A stretch of DNA of 64,000 nucleotides from Frankia umida (GTDB taxonomy: Bacteria; Actinomycetota; Actinomycetes; Frankiales; Frankiaceae): NCBI RefSeq assembly GCF_023242945.1, contig NZ_JALKFT010000006.1, forward strand, positions 186,001-250,000. Reading direction: 5' to 3'. Positions 7,461-15,584 of this stretch are shown piece after piece; the first letter of the stretch is position 1; the number at the start of each line of letters is the position of its first letter. A program made the translations under genes and the position numbers. Below the pieces are notes generated by a model. The model worked only from the letters and a program-made list of their open reading frames with translations. It made no database searches and was not told the origin of the DNA.

Positions 7461-9884
7461 TCACTGTGTGACTCCCACCGATGCCTGGTCGGCGACCGTC
7501 GGGTGGTCCGCGGCAGCCGTCCGGGCCGTAGCTGTTGTCTGGTCCGGGCCCATCGTCTCCCGGCATCGGCGCAGATGTTCGGTAATCGTCTCGGCGGGAC
7601 CGGGCTCACCAAAGAAATAGCCCTGGGCGAGATCGCATCCGACGTCGCCGAGCATCCGGACGGCCGCTGCCGTCTCCACCCCCTCGACGACGATGCGCAG
7701 CCCCAGCGCATGGGCGAGCCGGACCGTCGAGCGCACGATCTCCTCGGCCCGGATGTCATCGACCGTCCGGCGAAGAAACGACTTGTCGAGCTTGAGGACG
7801 TCCACGGGTAGTTCGAGCAGCCGGGCGAGTGAGGAATAGCCGACGCCGTAGTCGTCCACGGCGATGCCGATGCCGTGCTGACGCAGGGCCGCGAGCATGC
7901 GGGCGGAGCAGTCCTGGTCGCGCATGAGCGCGGTCTCGGTGATTTCCAGCTCGAGTGCGGTGGGCGGCAGACCGAACCGGGTGAGCAGTCCGCGGACCCG
8001 GGTCGGGAATTCGGGGTCGAGCAGATCGGGGGCGGTGATGTTCACGGCGACGGTGATGTCCAGGCCCGCCACCCGCCACCGTCGGGCCTGGTCAAGCGCG
8101 ATGCCCAGCACCTCACCGGTGAGCATCTGAATGAAGCCGGCCTGTTCGGCCAGGGGGATGAACAGCTCCGGTCCGAGCAGACCGCGGGTCGGATGTCGCC
8201 AGCGGACGAGGGCTTCCACCGACTCCGTCCGTCCACTGGCCAGGGCGACCTTGACCTGGTAGAAGACCTCGAGCTGACCGGTGCCGAGTGCGGCGCGCAG
8301 CTGTTCGACCAGGTCGAGGCGCTCCCGGCTGCCGGCGTCCAGGCCCGGGTGGAAGGTCGCGAAGCCGCTGCGGTCGGCCTTCGCCGCGTACATCGCGACA
8401 TCCGCCCGGCGCAGCAGGACCTGGGTACCGCCCGGCCCGGCGGTGACAGCCGGAGCTGCGGCAGTGGCGACGGCGGCGGCAGTCGTGGTGGCGGTGGGGG
8501 GCGGGAGAAGGTCGGCGGTCACGTCGTCGGGGTGGATGGCCGCGCCGATGCTCGCGGTGACGTGCAGGGTTGTTCCCCCGACGTCGAACGGTTCGGCGAG
8601 GATCGCGAGGATCCGGTCGGCGACGCGGCGGGCGACGTCCGCGTCGGCGTTGTCCAACAGCACGGCGAACTCGTCCCCGCCCAGGCGGGCGAGCAGGTCA
8701 CCGGGGCGCAGCGCCGCGCAGATCCGCGAACCGACCTGGATGAGCAGCGCGTCCCCGGTGTGATGCCCGAGCGAGTCGTTGATCGTCTTGAAGCGGTCCA
8801 GGTCGAGCAGGAGCAGGACGGCGCGGCCGGCGGTGCCGTCGTGTTCGAGGCGGGCGAGCCGTTCGAGGAAGGCCCGGCGGTTGGCCAGACCGGTCAGGTC
8901 ATCGGTGCGGGCCAGGACGCTGCTCTCGGCGAGGTGCTGGACCTCGACGAAGGTGCACGCGGCGCGGGCGAGCGCCGCCAGCACGGTCGCGGCCGCCAGC
9001 GCCACGGTCACCGGCGGCAGGTCCACGGTGGCACCGACCACGAGCAGGCCGAGCGCGAGCACCGCGAGGACCAGCGGCACGGTGATGACACCCCAGCCGG
9101 ACATCCGCGCCGAGGGCTGCCAGCGCGGTCGCACCCAGGCCGCCAGTGCCGGGGTGAGCGTCGAGAACAGCCACAGGGTCGAGAGCACCCCCACCGGCGG
9201 CTCCCAGCCCGCCTCGACGATCATCAGCAGCAGCGAGTCGGCACCCGCGAACCCCACCAGACTGGCGCCGAGCAGCCACCACACCCGGCCTGGGCGCCAG
9301 CCGAGCAGACCGAACACGGTGACCACCAGCAGGATCAGCAACAGGTCGGCCACCGGATAGACCACATTGATCGTCAGCGACCACACGTCCAACTCGGCGC
9401 TGGAGCGCGCCATCAGCACGGCGAGGCCGCTGGTCAGCGCGGCTATGCCCAGCACCCCGGCGACCGCGTCCAGCCAGACGCTGCGATGCAGCCGGACCAG
9501 CCGGCGGCGCAGCAGCAGGATCACCGCCGCGTAGCAGGCCGGGTAGAACAGCAGCCAGCCGATGTCCGCCGGGGATGGCCCGAGCGTCGCCGACTGACCA
9601 CCGGCGGTGGCGTTGTGGTAGATGATGCCGCCGCTGTAGCTGACCAGGCCGGCGCCGAGCAGCGCCCAGGGCAGCCGTTCCCCACGCACCAGGGCGGCCC
9701 GCGCCAGACAGATCCCGCCGGAGCCGAGCGCCACACAGAACCGCAGGGAGCGCGCCTGCGCCCCGAGCCCCGACGGTCCCACCTCGAAGGACGCGACCGC
9801 CAGCGGGACGGCCACGAACACCAGCAGCATCTGCGCCACTCGGATCAGGCGGAACCGCCATGGTGGAGCCGGCAGGATGGTCAA
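7461..9884 (-). CDS. Membrane-bound GGDEF-EAL protein (c-di-GMP turnover)
   Basis: About 807 residues from a TTG at 9884 (MTILPAPPWRFRLIRVAQML), which has GAGGG 8-12 bases upstream. The open frame reaches 10088 but its first ~68 codons look non-coding. Residues ~10-310 form some ten hydrophobic helices. A GGDEF domain follows with intact RLGGDEFAVLL (~residue 400) and the DLDRFKTINDSLGH half. An EAL domain ends the protein with intact EALVRWRHP (~555), ITETALM, DDYGVGYSS, DVLKLDKSF and VVEGVET motifs. All usual catalytic blocks are present, so both synthesis and hydrolysis of c-di-GMP are possible. There is no PAS or periplasmic sensor; the membrane region probably senses. An Ala/Thr-rich linker within the GGDEF half lengthens the domain slightly. 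Confidence 0.88.
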   Translation of the reverse strand: MTILPAPPWRFRLIRVAQMLLVFVAVPLAVASFEVGPSGLGAQARSLRFCVALGSGGICLARAALVRGERLPWALLGAGLVSYSGGIIYHNATAGGQSATLGPSPADIGWLLFYPACYAAVILLLRRRLVRLHRSVWLDAVAGVLGIAALTSGLAVLMARSSAELDVWSLTINVVYPVADLLLILLVVTVFGLLGWRPGRVWWLLGASLVGFAGADSLLLMIVEAGWEPPVGVLSTLWLFSTLTPALAAWVRPRWQPSARMSGWGVITVPLVLAVLALGLLVVGATVDLPPVTVALAAATVLAALARAACTFVEVQHLAESSVLARTDDLTGLANRRAFLERLARLEHDGTAGRAVLLLLDLDRFKTINDSLGHHTGDALLIQVGSRICAALRPGDLLARLGGDEFAVLLDNADADVARRVADRILAILAEPFDVGGTTLHVTASIGAAIHPDDVTADLLPPPTATTTAAAVATAAAPAVTAGPGGTQVLLRRADVAMYAAKADRSGFATFHPGLDAGSRERLDLVEQLRAALGTGQLEVFYQVKVALASGRTESVEALVRWRHPTRGLLGPELFIPLAEQAGFIQMLTGEVLGIALDQARRWRVAGLDITVAVNITAPDLLDPEFPTRVRGLLTRFGLPPTALELEITETALMRDQDCSARMLAALRQHGIGIAVDDYGVGYSSLARLLELPVDVLKLDKSFLRRTVDDIRAEEIVRSTVRLAHALGLRIVVEGVETAAAVRMLGDVGCDLAQGYFFGEPGPAETITEHLRRCRETMGPDQTTATARTAAADHPTVADQASVGVTQ

Positions 9885-10350
9885 CGGGTCATCCCTCGTC
9901 GCCCTTGCCGACGACGGTGGCGAGAGCGACTTTCGATGGTGCCATATCTGGATTGTCGTACAACGACGATTCGCGGCATAACCGGTGGAAGTCCGTCGCG
10001 GAGCGGCTGTGGTGATGTTGGGTCTGTCGAAACTCTCTGTATGCGGACTGCTCTCACCGGGCGATCTGGCATCCGCGGGGACGCCCACGCGCCGCCACCG
10101 GATCCGGCCCGCTGCCGCCGGCGGCCGTCGGTGGCCCGCCGATCAGCGCCGGATCGCGCATACCGCGCATATCGCTCGGATCGGTCGTGAGCAGGACAGT
10201 GGGCCGGTCGGCCGGCGGGGCATCCAGCCACCGGACAGGAAGCGGACATCGACGCGCGAGGGGCGCACAATCTCGTGGTTCACCCGGTCGGCGGCATCGT
10301 TCTGACTATCCTGATCTCATTAGAAGGGGGGACGCGAACGGGGGCTTGTA
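9885..10350. other. Intergenic region between the GGDEF-EAL gene and the XRE-type regulator
   Basis: A divergent spacer of about 466 bp, expected to carry both promoters. A purine-rich AGAAGGGGGGACG lies ~20-30 bases before the ATG at 10351. No supported gene; the open frames here have atypical Arg/Ser/Pro composition. Confidence 0.4.
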
Positions 10351-12723
10351 ATGTCTGTAGACAAACATCCTGGATGGGTTCCGAACACTCTTCGGCGTTT
10401 TCGTGAGGCGCATGGCCTCACACAGGACGGCTTGGCCGAACGAGTGCGTGGACTGCCCGAGAAGGATGGAACACGACCGCCCGCGGCGACCGCGGAAATG
10501 ATCCGACGTCATGAACTGGGTAAGGTGTTCCCCGGCGTCGCCTACCGGCGGGCGTACTGTCGCCTGTTCGGTGTCACCGAGCCGGATCTGGGCTTTCGTC
10601 CGCCGCTTTCCGGCGAGTCGGTCGATGGTCGCCGCCCCTACGGCGAATGGCCGCTGGACGCGTCGCTCGCCGCCACCGGCCCGGCGGTCGTGGCCGTCCC
10701 GTCTGACCTGCTGTCCCGCATGCTGCCCGGCACCTCCGCGCCGCCGCCCGGACGCGTCCATCCGGACGATCGGGCCGTGGGTGGCTCCGGGCCGGCCACG
10801 GCCCCCGGCTCAGGTCCTGGTCTTGAAACCGGTGGCGACGCTGGTTCCGAGGGTGTGTCCGGAGCCGCGTCGGTGGGCTCCGCGCGGGCCGCGCCGTTGC
10901 GGGCTCATCCCGGGCCATGGCCCGGGAGCGGGCCACCACGGCGAGGCGCACCGGCCCCTGGCGCCGCCGCCTGGACCCGGCGCAGCAGCGAGCTGCTCGC
11001 GGCCTACCTGTCGGCCTCGGTGAACGTCCAGCTGCGCTCGCCCGCCGCCACAGCAGCGTCCGGGTCGATGCCATCGTCCGCGGTGATGTCGCCGCCTGGA
11101 CCAATGTCGCCGCCTGGACCGATGTCGCCGGCAGGACCGATGTCGCCGGCAGGACCGATGCCGCCGGCAGGACCGATGCCGCCGGCAGGACCGATGTCGC
11201 CGCCTGGGTCGATGCCGCCCGCCGGGTCGATGGCGCCGTCCACGCAGATGTCGCCGCCTGGATCGGGCGTACGGCCGGGGGCGGGGGCAGTGCCCGGGGC
11301 GGCGCGCTCCGACCGGGAGTCCCGGTCGGTCGGGGCTGGTGGGGCGGGGACGCCCGGGGCCGCGGCGGGAGCGCCACGATCGTCGCGTCCCGTGGCCGGC
11401 GGACCGGCGGACGACGCGCAGGGGAGAGCCGACGGCGATGGCTCCGGCTGGGACATTCTGCGGCTCGCCCACGAATGGCTGCTCACCGAGCCGCCGCAGA
11501 TCATGGAACTCGCCGCCGGACGGCACATCGGCGCGGCGCTGGCCGAACGGGTCGAAGGGCGGGTCGCCCAGTTTCGCCGGCTCGACGACCACATCGGCGG
11601 GCATGACCTGATCGGCCTGGCCGAACGGGAGATGGTCGTCACCGTCACGATGCTGCGCGAGGCGTCCTACGACGCCGCCGTGGGTCGCCGGCTGTTGGCC
11701 TCCGTCGCCCAGCTCTGTCAGCTCGTCGGATGGATCGCCGCCGACGCCGGCCGTCAGCACAGCGCCCGCCGCATCCTGTCCGGCGGAATCCGGGCGGCCC
11801 ATGCCAGCGGAGACGTCGCGCTGGCGGCCAATCTGATCTCCACCCAGTCCTACCAGCTGGTCAACCAGGGGGATGTCCGGCGCGGTGTGCTGCTGGCCCA
11901 GACGGCCTGCGCCGGTGTCGACCGTGCCACCCCGGCGGCCGCGCAGGCCCTGCTGGCGGACCGGCTCGCCTGGGCCTACGCCCGAGCCGGTGACCGGCCC
12001 GCCTGCGAGCGGACCCTGGCCCAGGTCGAACGCCTCTACGACCAGGCCGACCGCGAGCCCCGCCCCGACTGGGCCTACTGGCTGGACGAACGTGAGATCG
12101 ACGTGATGGCCGGCCGCTGCTGGACCCAGCTGTGCCGTCCGGAGCGCGCCGAGGCCCGGCTGCGGGCGGGCCTGGCCGGCTACGATCCGCTGCGCGCCCG
12201 GGAGGTCGCCCTCTACGAGTCGTGGCTCGCCGAGGTCAACCTGTTGCGCGGCGACGTCGAGCAGGCCTGCGAACGGGCCATCCGGATCGCCCGCCTCGAC
12301 AGCCGGGTCAACTCGGCGCGCACGTCCGAACGCCTGCGGATGCTCGCCGGACGCCTCGTCGGCTACCGCTCCGTCCCCGCCGTCCGCGACTTCCTGGAGG
12401 TCTACCAGGCGCTGCGCGGCGTCGCGCCCGAACCCCCGCCATCCACCGCCGTCCCGTCTCCTGGCAGTGGGGCCCCGCCCTCCGACGCCGGGCCCCCACC
12501 ACCTGCCGGTGGGGCCCGGCCTCCCGCCAGCCGGGCCCGGCCGTCCGCTGCTGGGGCGCGGTCTCCTGCTGGTGGGGCTGCGTCCTCCGGTGGTGCTCGG
12601 CCGGCCGCTGGCGGCCCGTCGTCCGGCGGAGGGCCGTCTTCTGGTGGGGGCCCGCCGCCCCCCGCGGCGCGGCCCGGGCCGCCGGCTCCGCGGGTGTCGT
12701 CCGAAAGGTGCGCCAGCAACTGA
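10351..12723 (+). CDS. Large XRE-type DNA-binding regulator with Pro-rich linkers and a TPR-like region
   Basis: A 790-residue protein. Residues 8-80 form an XRE helix-turn-helix (TLRRFREAHGLTQDGLAERVRG ... EMIRRHELGKVFP ... YCRLFGV). Residues ~240-300 are a low-complexity array of PMSP(A/P)G-type pentapeptides, and the tail from ~690 is again Pro/Gly/Ser/Ala-rich. Between them, ~365-680 is alpha-helical with TPR character (AYARAGDRPACERTLAQVERLY, GLAGYDPLRAREVALYESWLAEV). This XRE plus TPR-like layout is common in Frankia and Streptomyces regulators linked to development or metabolism, usually of unknown ligand. The upstream neighbour makes or degrades c-di-GMP, but no direct link is visible. 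Confidence 0.75.
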   Translation: MSVDKHPGWVPNTLRRFREAHGLTQDGLAERVRGLPEKDGTRPPAATAEMIRRHELGKVFPGVAYRRAYCRLFGVTEPDLGFRPPLSGESVDGRRPYGEWPLDASLAATGPAVVAVPSDLLSRMLPGTSAPPPGRVHPDDRAVGGSGPATAPGSGPGLETGGDAGSEGVSGAASVGSARAAPLRAHPGPWPGSGPPRRGAPAPGAAAWTRRSSELLAAYLSASVNVQLRSPAATAASGSMPSSAVMSPPGPMSPPGPMSPAGPMSPAGPMPPAGPMPPAGPMSPPGSMPPAGSMAPSTQMSPPGSGVRPGAGAVPGAARSDRESRSVGAGGAGTPGAAAGAPRSSRPVAGGPADDAQGRADGDGSGWDILRLAHEWLLTEPPQIMELAAGRHIGAALAERVEGRVAQFRRLDDHIGGHDLIGLAEREMVVTVTMLREASYDAAVGRRLLASVAQLCQLVGWIAADAGRQHSARRILSGGIRAAHASGDVALAANLISTQSYQLVNQGDVRRGVLLAQTACAGVDRATPAAAQALLADRLAWAYARAGDRPACERTLAQVERLYDQADREPRPDWAYWLDEREIDVMAGRCWTQLCRPERAEARLRAGLAGYDPLRAREVALYESWLAEVNLLRGDVEQACERAIRIARLDSRVNSARTSERLRMLAGRLVGYRSVPAVRDFLEVYQALRGVAPEPPPSTAVPSPGSGAPPSDAGPPPPAGGARPPASRARPSAAGARSPAGGAASSGGARPAAGGPSSGGGPSSGGGPPPPAARPGPPAPRVSSERCASN
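11084..11235 (+). repeat. 15-bp coding minisatellite in the XRE regulator gene
   Basis: About ten consecutive copies of a unit like GATGTCGCCGGCAGGACC, stepping by 15 bases and encoding (P-G/A-P-M-S/P-P-A/P-G)-type pentapeptides. Variation between copies is mostly TCGCCG/CCGCCG and CCTGGA/GCAGGA. It remains in frame at any copy number. Confidence 0.85.
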
Positions 12724-12842
12724 ACCGGGGGCGTCGCCGAGCCGTGAGGACAGGTACGGCGGTCCTGACCGGGGCGCCCCGCAGATGACACGGTGATTGA
12801 CCGCACGCTCACGGTAGCGTCCATGGCACCCGGATCGGAGGC

Positions 12843-13433
12843 ATGGTGGGACCGACGGAAGTCAGCGGGCTACCCGCACACGTTCTGCTGGTGCACGTGG
12901 TCGTCATCCTGGTGCCGCTCGCGGCCCTGCTGGTGGTCCTGGCCGCCGTCTGGCCGGCGGCCCGCCGTCGGCTTGGGCTGGTCACGCCGCTGGTCGCGCT
13001 GGTGGCGCTGGTGAGCGTGCCCCTGACGACGCACGCCGGCGAATGGCTCGAGGCACGCGTGTCCTCGGACGAACTGGTGCGCCGGCACACCGAACTCGGC
13101 GACGAGCTGCTTCCCTGGGTGATCGCCCTGTTCGTGCTGGCCCTGGTCGGCTGGCTGTGGGCGGCCTACTCCGGCGGCACCTGGCCCCTGCGTGGCCGGA
13201 CGGGCGCTGGCGTCCATGCGACGACGGAGGCCCCTGCGTCCGGTGGAGCCGGGGGGTCCGGGCCAGGGCGGGCAGCGGCGCTTGGGGGGACGACGGGGCT
13301 CGCGGTCATGGTCGTGCTCGCCGTGCTCAGCATCGTGGTCTCGGTGGGATCGGTCGTGCAGGTCTACCGCATCGGCGACAGCGGCGCGAAGGCCGTCTGG
13401 GACGGCGGCTTCAGCGAGTCCCCGCGCTCCTGA
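12843..13433 (+). CDS. DUF2231-type integral membrane protein
   Basis: A 196-residue protein with four hydrophobic helices (~13-36, 44-62, 90-110, 152-175). LPAHVLLVHVVVILVPLAAL near the start is the DUF2231 signature, where conserved His residues lie in the first helix, and RRHTELGDELLPW precedes the third. The helix 3-4 loop is a Gly/Ala-rich spacer of ~35 residues. Function unknown. ATG start at 12843 follows GATCGGAGGC. The gene is convergent with the glycosyltransferase at the 3' end of the Nit1C-type cluster, with 40 bp between. Confidence 0.75.
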   Translation: MVGPTEVSGLPAHVLLVHVVVILVPLAALLVVLAAVWPAARRRLGLVTPLVALVALVSVPLTTHAGEWLEARVSSDELVRRHTELGDELLPWVIALFVLALVGWLWAAYSGGTWPLRGRTGAGVHATTEAPASGGAGGSGPGRAAALGGTTGLAVMVVLAVLSIVVSVGSVVQVYRIGDSGAKAVWDGGFSESPRS

Positions 13434-13473
13434 GTCCCCGCGTTCCCGCGTCGCCTCTCGTGGATCTTCGACA

Positions 13474-14670
13474 TCAGGCGGTGGTGGAGGTCCTGGTCAG
13501 ACGGTGGTAGAGGTCGAGGTGGGCGCGGCCGGCGGCGGCCCAGGTGTAGCGGGTGGCGAGGGCGCGGCCGGCGATGGTGAGTGCGGGGTCGCGGTGGGTG
13601 GCGGCGGTGAGCAGCGCGGCGGCGACATCGGTGGGGGTGGCGGCGTAGCGGACGGTGGGGCCCAGGACCTCACGCAGTACGGGCAGGTCGCGGACCACCA
13701 CCGGCACCCCGGCGGCCAGCGCCTCCAGGGCCGCGAGGCCGAAGCCCTCCTTCGTCGAGGGGAAGGCGAACACGGTGGCCTGGGCGACCAGGGACGGGAG
13801 CGAACCGTGCTCGACCGGGCCGAGAATCCGCGGGGTGACGCCGAGCCGGTCGGCGCTGGCGAGCACCTCGTCCCGGTAACCGCGGTAGTCGAACAGGGTG
13901 TCGCCGCCGGCGATGACGAGGGAGAGGTCCGGGCGGGCGGCGCGGACCGTCGCCATCGCCTCGACCAGGTCGGCGGTGCCCTTGCGGGGCTCGATGCCGC
14001 CCACGGCGAGAACGTACGGGCCGCCGAGCGTGTCCGCCCAGGACGAGCGGGCCGCCCGGTCGTCGGCCGCGGCGGTGAACCGGGCGGCGTCCACCCCGTT
14101 GGGGATCACTGTCGGATGGATGCCCCATCCGCGCGTCACCTCGGCGGCCACGGCGGCTGAGACACACACGTGCGCCGAGGGGGCGACGACCGCACGTTCG
14201 TGGCAGGCGGCCAGCTGCGGGGTGCTGAACGTGTCGAGATGGTGGATGGTGCGCACGCAGCTGGCGAGATGCCCCGAACCGCCTGAACCACCCGAACCGG
14301 TGGCGCGGAGCCTGGCGTTGGCGTTGAGGACGGCGTTGGCGCTGATGCAGTCCTGGGCGTGCACCACGTCGTACCCGCGGTCGTGGTCCTGGGTGGCGTG
14401 TGGGGTGAAGGCGTCGGCGAGCACGGCGATGGAGCGGACGATGCGGGCGCCGACCGGTTCGTCCGGGAGGTCGGGGAAGGGGACGGCCCGCACGACGACC
14501 CGCGGGTCGAGGGGGCGGAAGAAGCCGCCGTCCCCGCCGCGGGCCAGTGTCCACACGTCGACGCTGGCCCCGAGGGCGACGAGGGCCTCGGCCAACGCCA
14601 GGGTGTGCACCACGCCGCCGCGTGGACGGGTCGAGTAGGTCAGCAGCGCGATGCGCAGCGGGCCCGTCAT
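13474..14670 (-). CDS. Glycosyltransferase family 4 (MSMEG_0565 type), last gene of the Nit1C-type cluster
   Basis: A 398-residue GT-B glycosyltransferase: Rossmann start RIALLTYSTRPRGGVVHTLALAEAL, middle VIPNGVDAARF, and the donor-site block FAFPSTKEGFGLAALEALAAGVPVV with the EX7E pair. This member recurs beside the nitrilase cluster in mycobacteria (MSMEG_0565 family), which supports the cluster call. ATG at 14670 overlaps the stop of the preceding nitrilase-like gene by four bases (ATGA), so it is translationally coupled. Acceptor and sugar are unknown; presence here suggests the product of the cluster, or an envelope target, is glycosylated (inference). A Gly/Ser run (GSGGSGGSG) interrupts the N-domain. 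Confidence 0.85.
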   Translation of the reverse strand: MTGPLRIALLTYSTRPRGGVVHTLALAEALVALGASVDVWTLARGGDGGFFRPLDPRVVVRAVPFPDLPDEPVGARIVRSIAVLADAFTPHATQDHDRGYDVVHAQDCISANAVLNANARLRATGSGGSGGSGHLASCVRTIHHLDTFSTPQLAACHERAVVAPSAHVCVSAAVAAEVTRGWGIHPTVIPNGVDAARFTAAADDRAARSSWADTLGGPYVLAVGGIEPRKGTADLVEAMATVRAARPDLSLVIAGGDTLFDYRGYRDEVLASADRLGVTPRILGPVEHGSLPSLVAQATVFAFPSTKEGFGLAALEALAAGVPVVVRDLPVLREVLGPTVRYAATPTDVAAALLTAATHRDPALTIAGRALATRYTWAAAGRAHLDLYHRLTRTSTTA

Positions 14671-15584
14671 CCGGGCGTACCCTCGCTGGCTCGCCGATCC
14701 GATCGGCCGTCCGAGCGCCCGCCGGGTGCCCGTGCCGCTGTCGGCGGGCGGCTGTCCGTGGGGGTGTACAGGTCGGGACGGCGTTCGGCGAGGTGGTGCA
14801 GGACGAGCCGGGCCCGCTCGATCTCGGCGTCGACGTCCAGTTCGGCGACGGCGAGGCCGCCCTTGGCCCAGGTGCGGGCGAGGATGTCCCCGCCGGGGCC
14901 GACCACCTTGGCCTGGCCGAAGAAGTTCAGGCCGCCCATCGTGCCGGTCTGGTTCGACGACAGCCAGACGATCTGGTTCTCGGCGGCGCGAGCGCAGTCG
15001 TACAGGTCGAACAGGCGGGCCTGCCGGTCCTGGGTGAGCCGTTCGGCGCGTCGGGTCAGGCTCGCGGGCCAGGCGGACAGGCAGGCGACGATGCGGGCGT
15101 CGTCCAACGCCAGGGTGCGGGCGGCCTCGGGGAACGTCTTGTCGTAGTCGACGAGCATCCCGACCCGGCCGAGCGGGGTGTCGAAGGCGGCGATCCGCTC
15201 GCCGGCGGCGTACACCAGCGCCTCACCCGGCGGCTGGTGGACCTTGCGGTAGTGGCCGAGCACCCCGTCCCCGTGGACGCACACCGCAGAGTTCCAGCGG
15301 CGTCCGTCGGCGAGCTCGGTGAACCCCAGGCAGACCAGCAGGTCACCGGCCAGCGCCGCGACCCGACGCAGGTGCGGGCCGGTGACGTCCACCGCGGGCG
15401 GCAGGGCGTGCGGATCGGGGGAGCGCAGATCGGCGAGGTAACCGCCGAGGGCACCGCCGGGCAGGACGACCATCGACGCCCCGGCTCGGCGCGCCGCGTC
15501 GATGATCGAACTGATCCGTTCCAGTGATCGGTCGAGGTCCCGGCCGAAATGGGCGCCCGCCGCGGCGAGACGCAGCACTGTCAC
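14667..15584 (-). CDS. Nitrilase-fold protein lacking the catalytic Glu and Cys (second nitrilase paralogue of the cluster)
   Basis: A 305-residue member of the carbon-nitrogen hydrolase fold, clearly paralogous to the nitrilase at 16966-17841: GRDL, GALGGYL, HYRKVHQP, ACLSAWPA, LTQDRQARLFDLYD and SSNQTGT blocks line up. In the triad, Lys114 (RKVHQP) is kept, but the Glu of LPEA has become Gly43 (LPGGALGGY) and the Cys of LICYDK has become Asp146 (LVDYDK). Ordinary amidase/nitrilase chemistry, which needs a Cys nucleophile, should be impossible. The rest is well conserved and the gene is intact, so a structural, regulatory or altered catalytic role is likely. GTG start at 15584 overlaps the oxidoreductase stop (GTGA). 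An extra ~25-residue Arg/Ser-rich tail ends the protein. Confidence 0.85.
   Translation of the reverse strand: MTVLRLAAAGAHFGRDLDRSLERISSIIDAARRAGASMVVLPGGALGGYLADLRSPDPHALPPAVDVTGPHLRRVAALAGDLLVCLGFTELADGRRWNSAVCVHGDGVLGHYRKVHQPPGEALVYAAGERIAAFDTPLGRVGMLVDYDKTFPEAARTLALDDARIVACLSAWPASLTRRAERLTQDRQARLFDLYDCARAAENQIVWLSSNQTGTMGGLNFFGQAKVVGPGGDILARTWAKGGLAVAELDVDAEIERARLVLHHLAERRPDLYTPTDSRPPTAARAPGGRSDGRSDRRASEGTPG

Noticed and set aside
7875..10190. 771-codon plus-strand open frame
   Set aside because: Lies antisense to the GGDEF-EAL gene, has Gly/Arg/Gln-rich non-protein-like composition and no motif; a GC-rich shadow.
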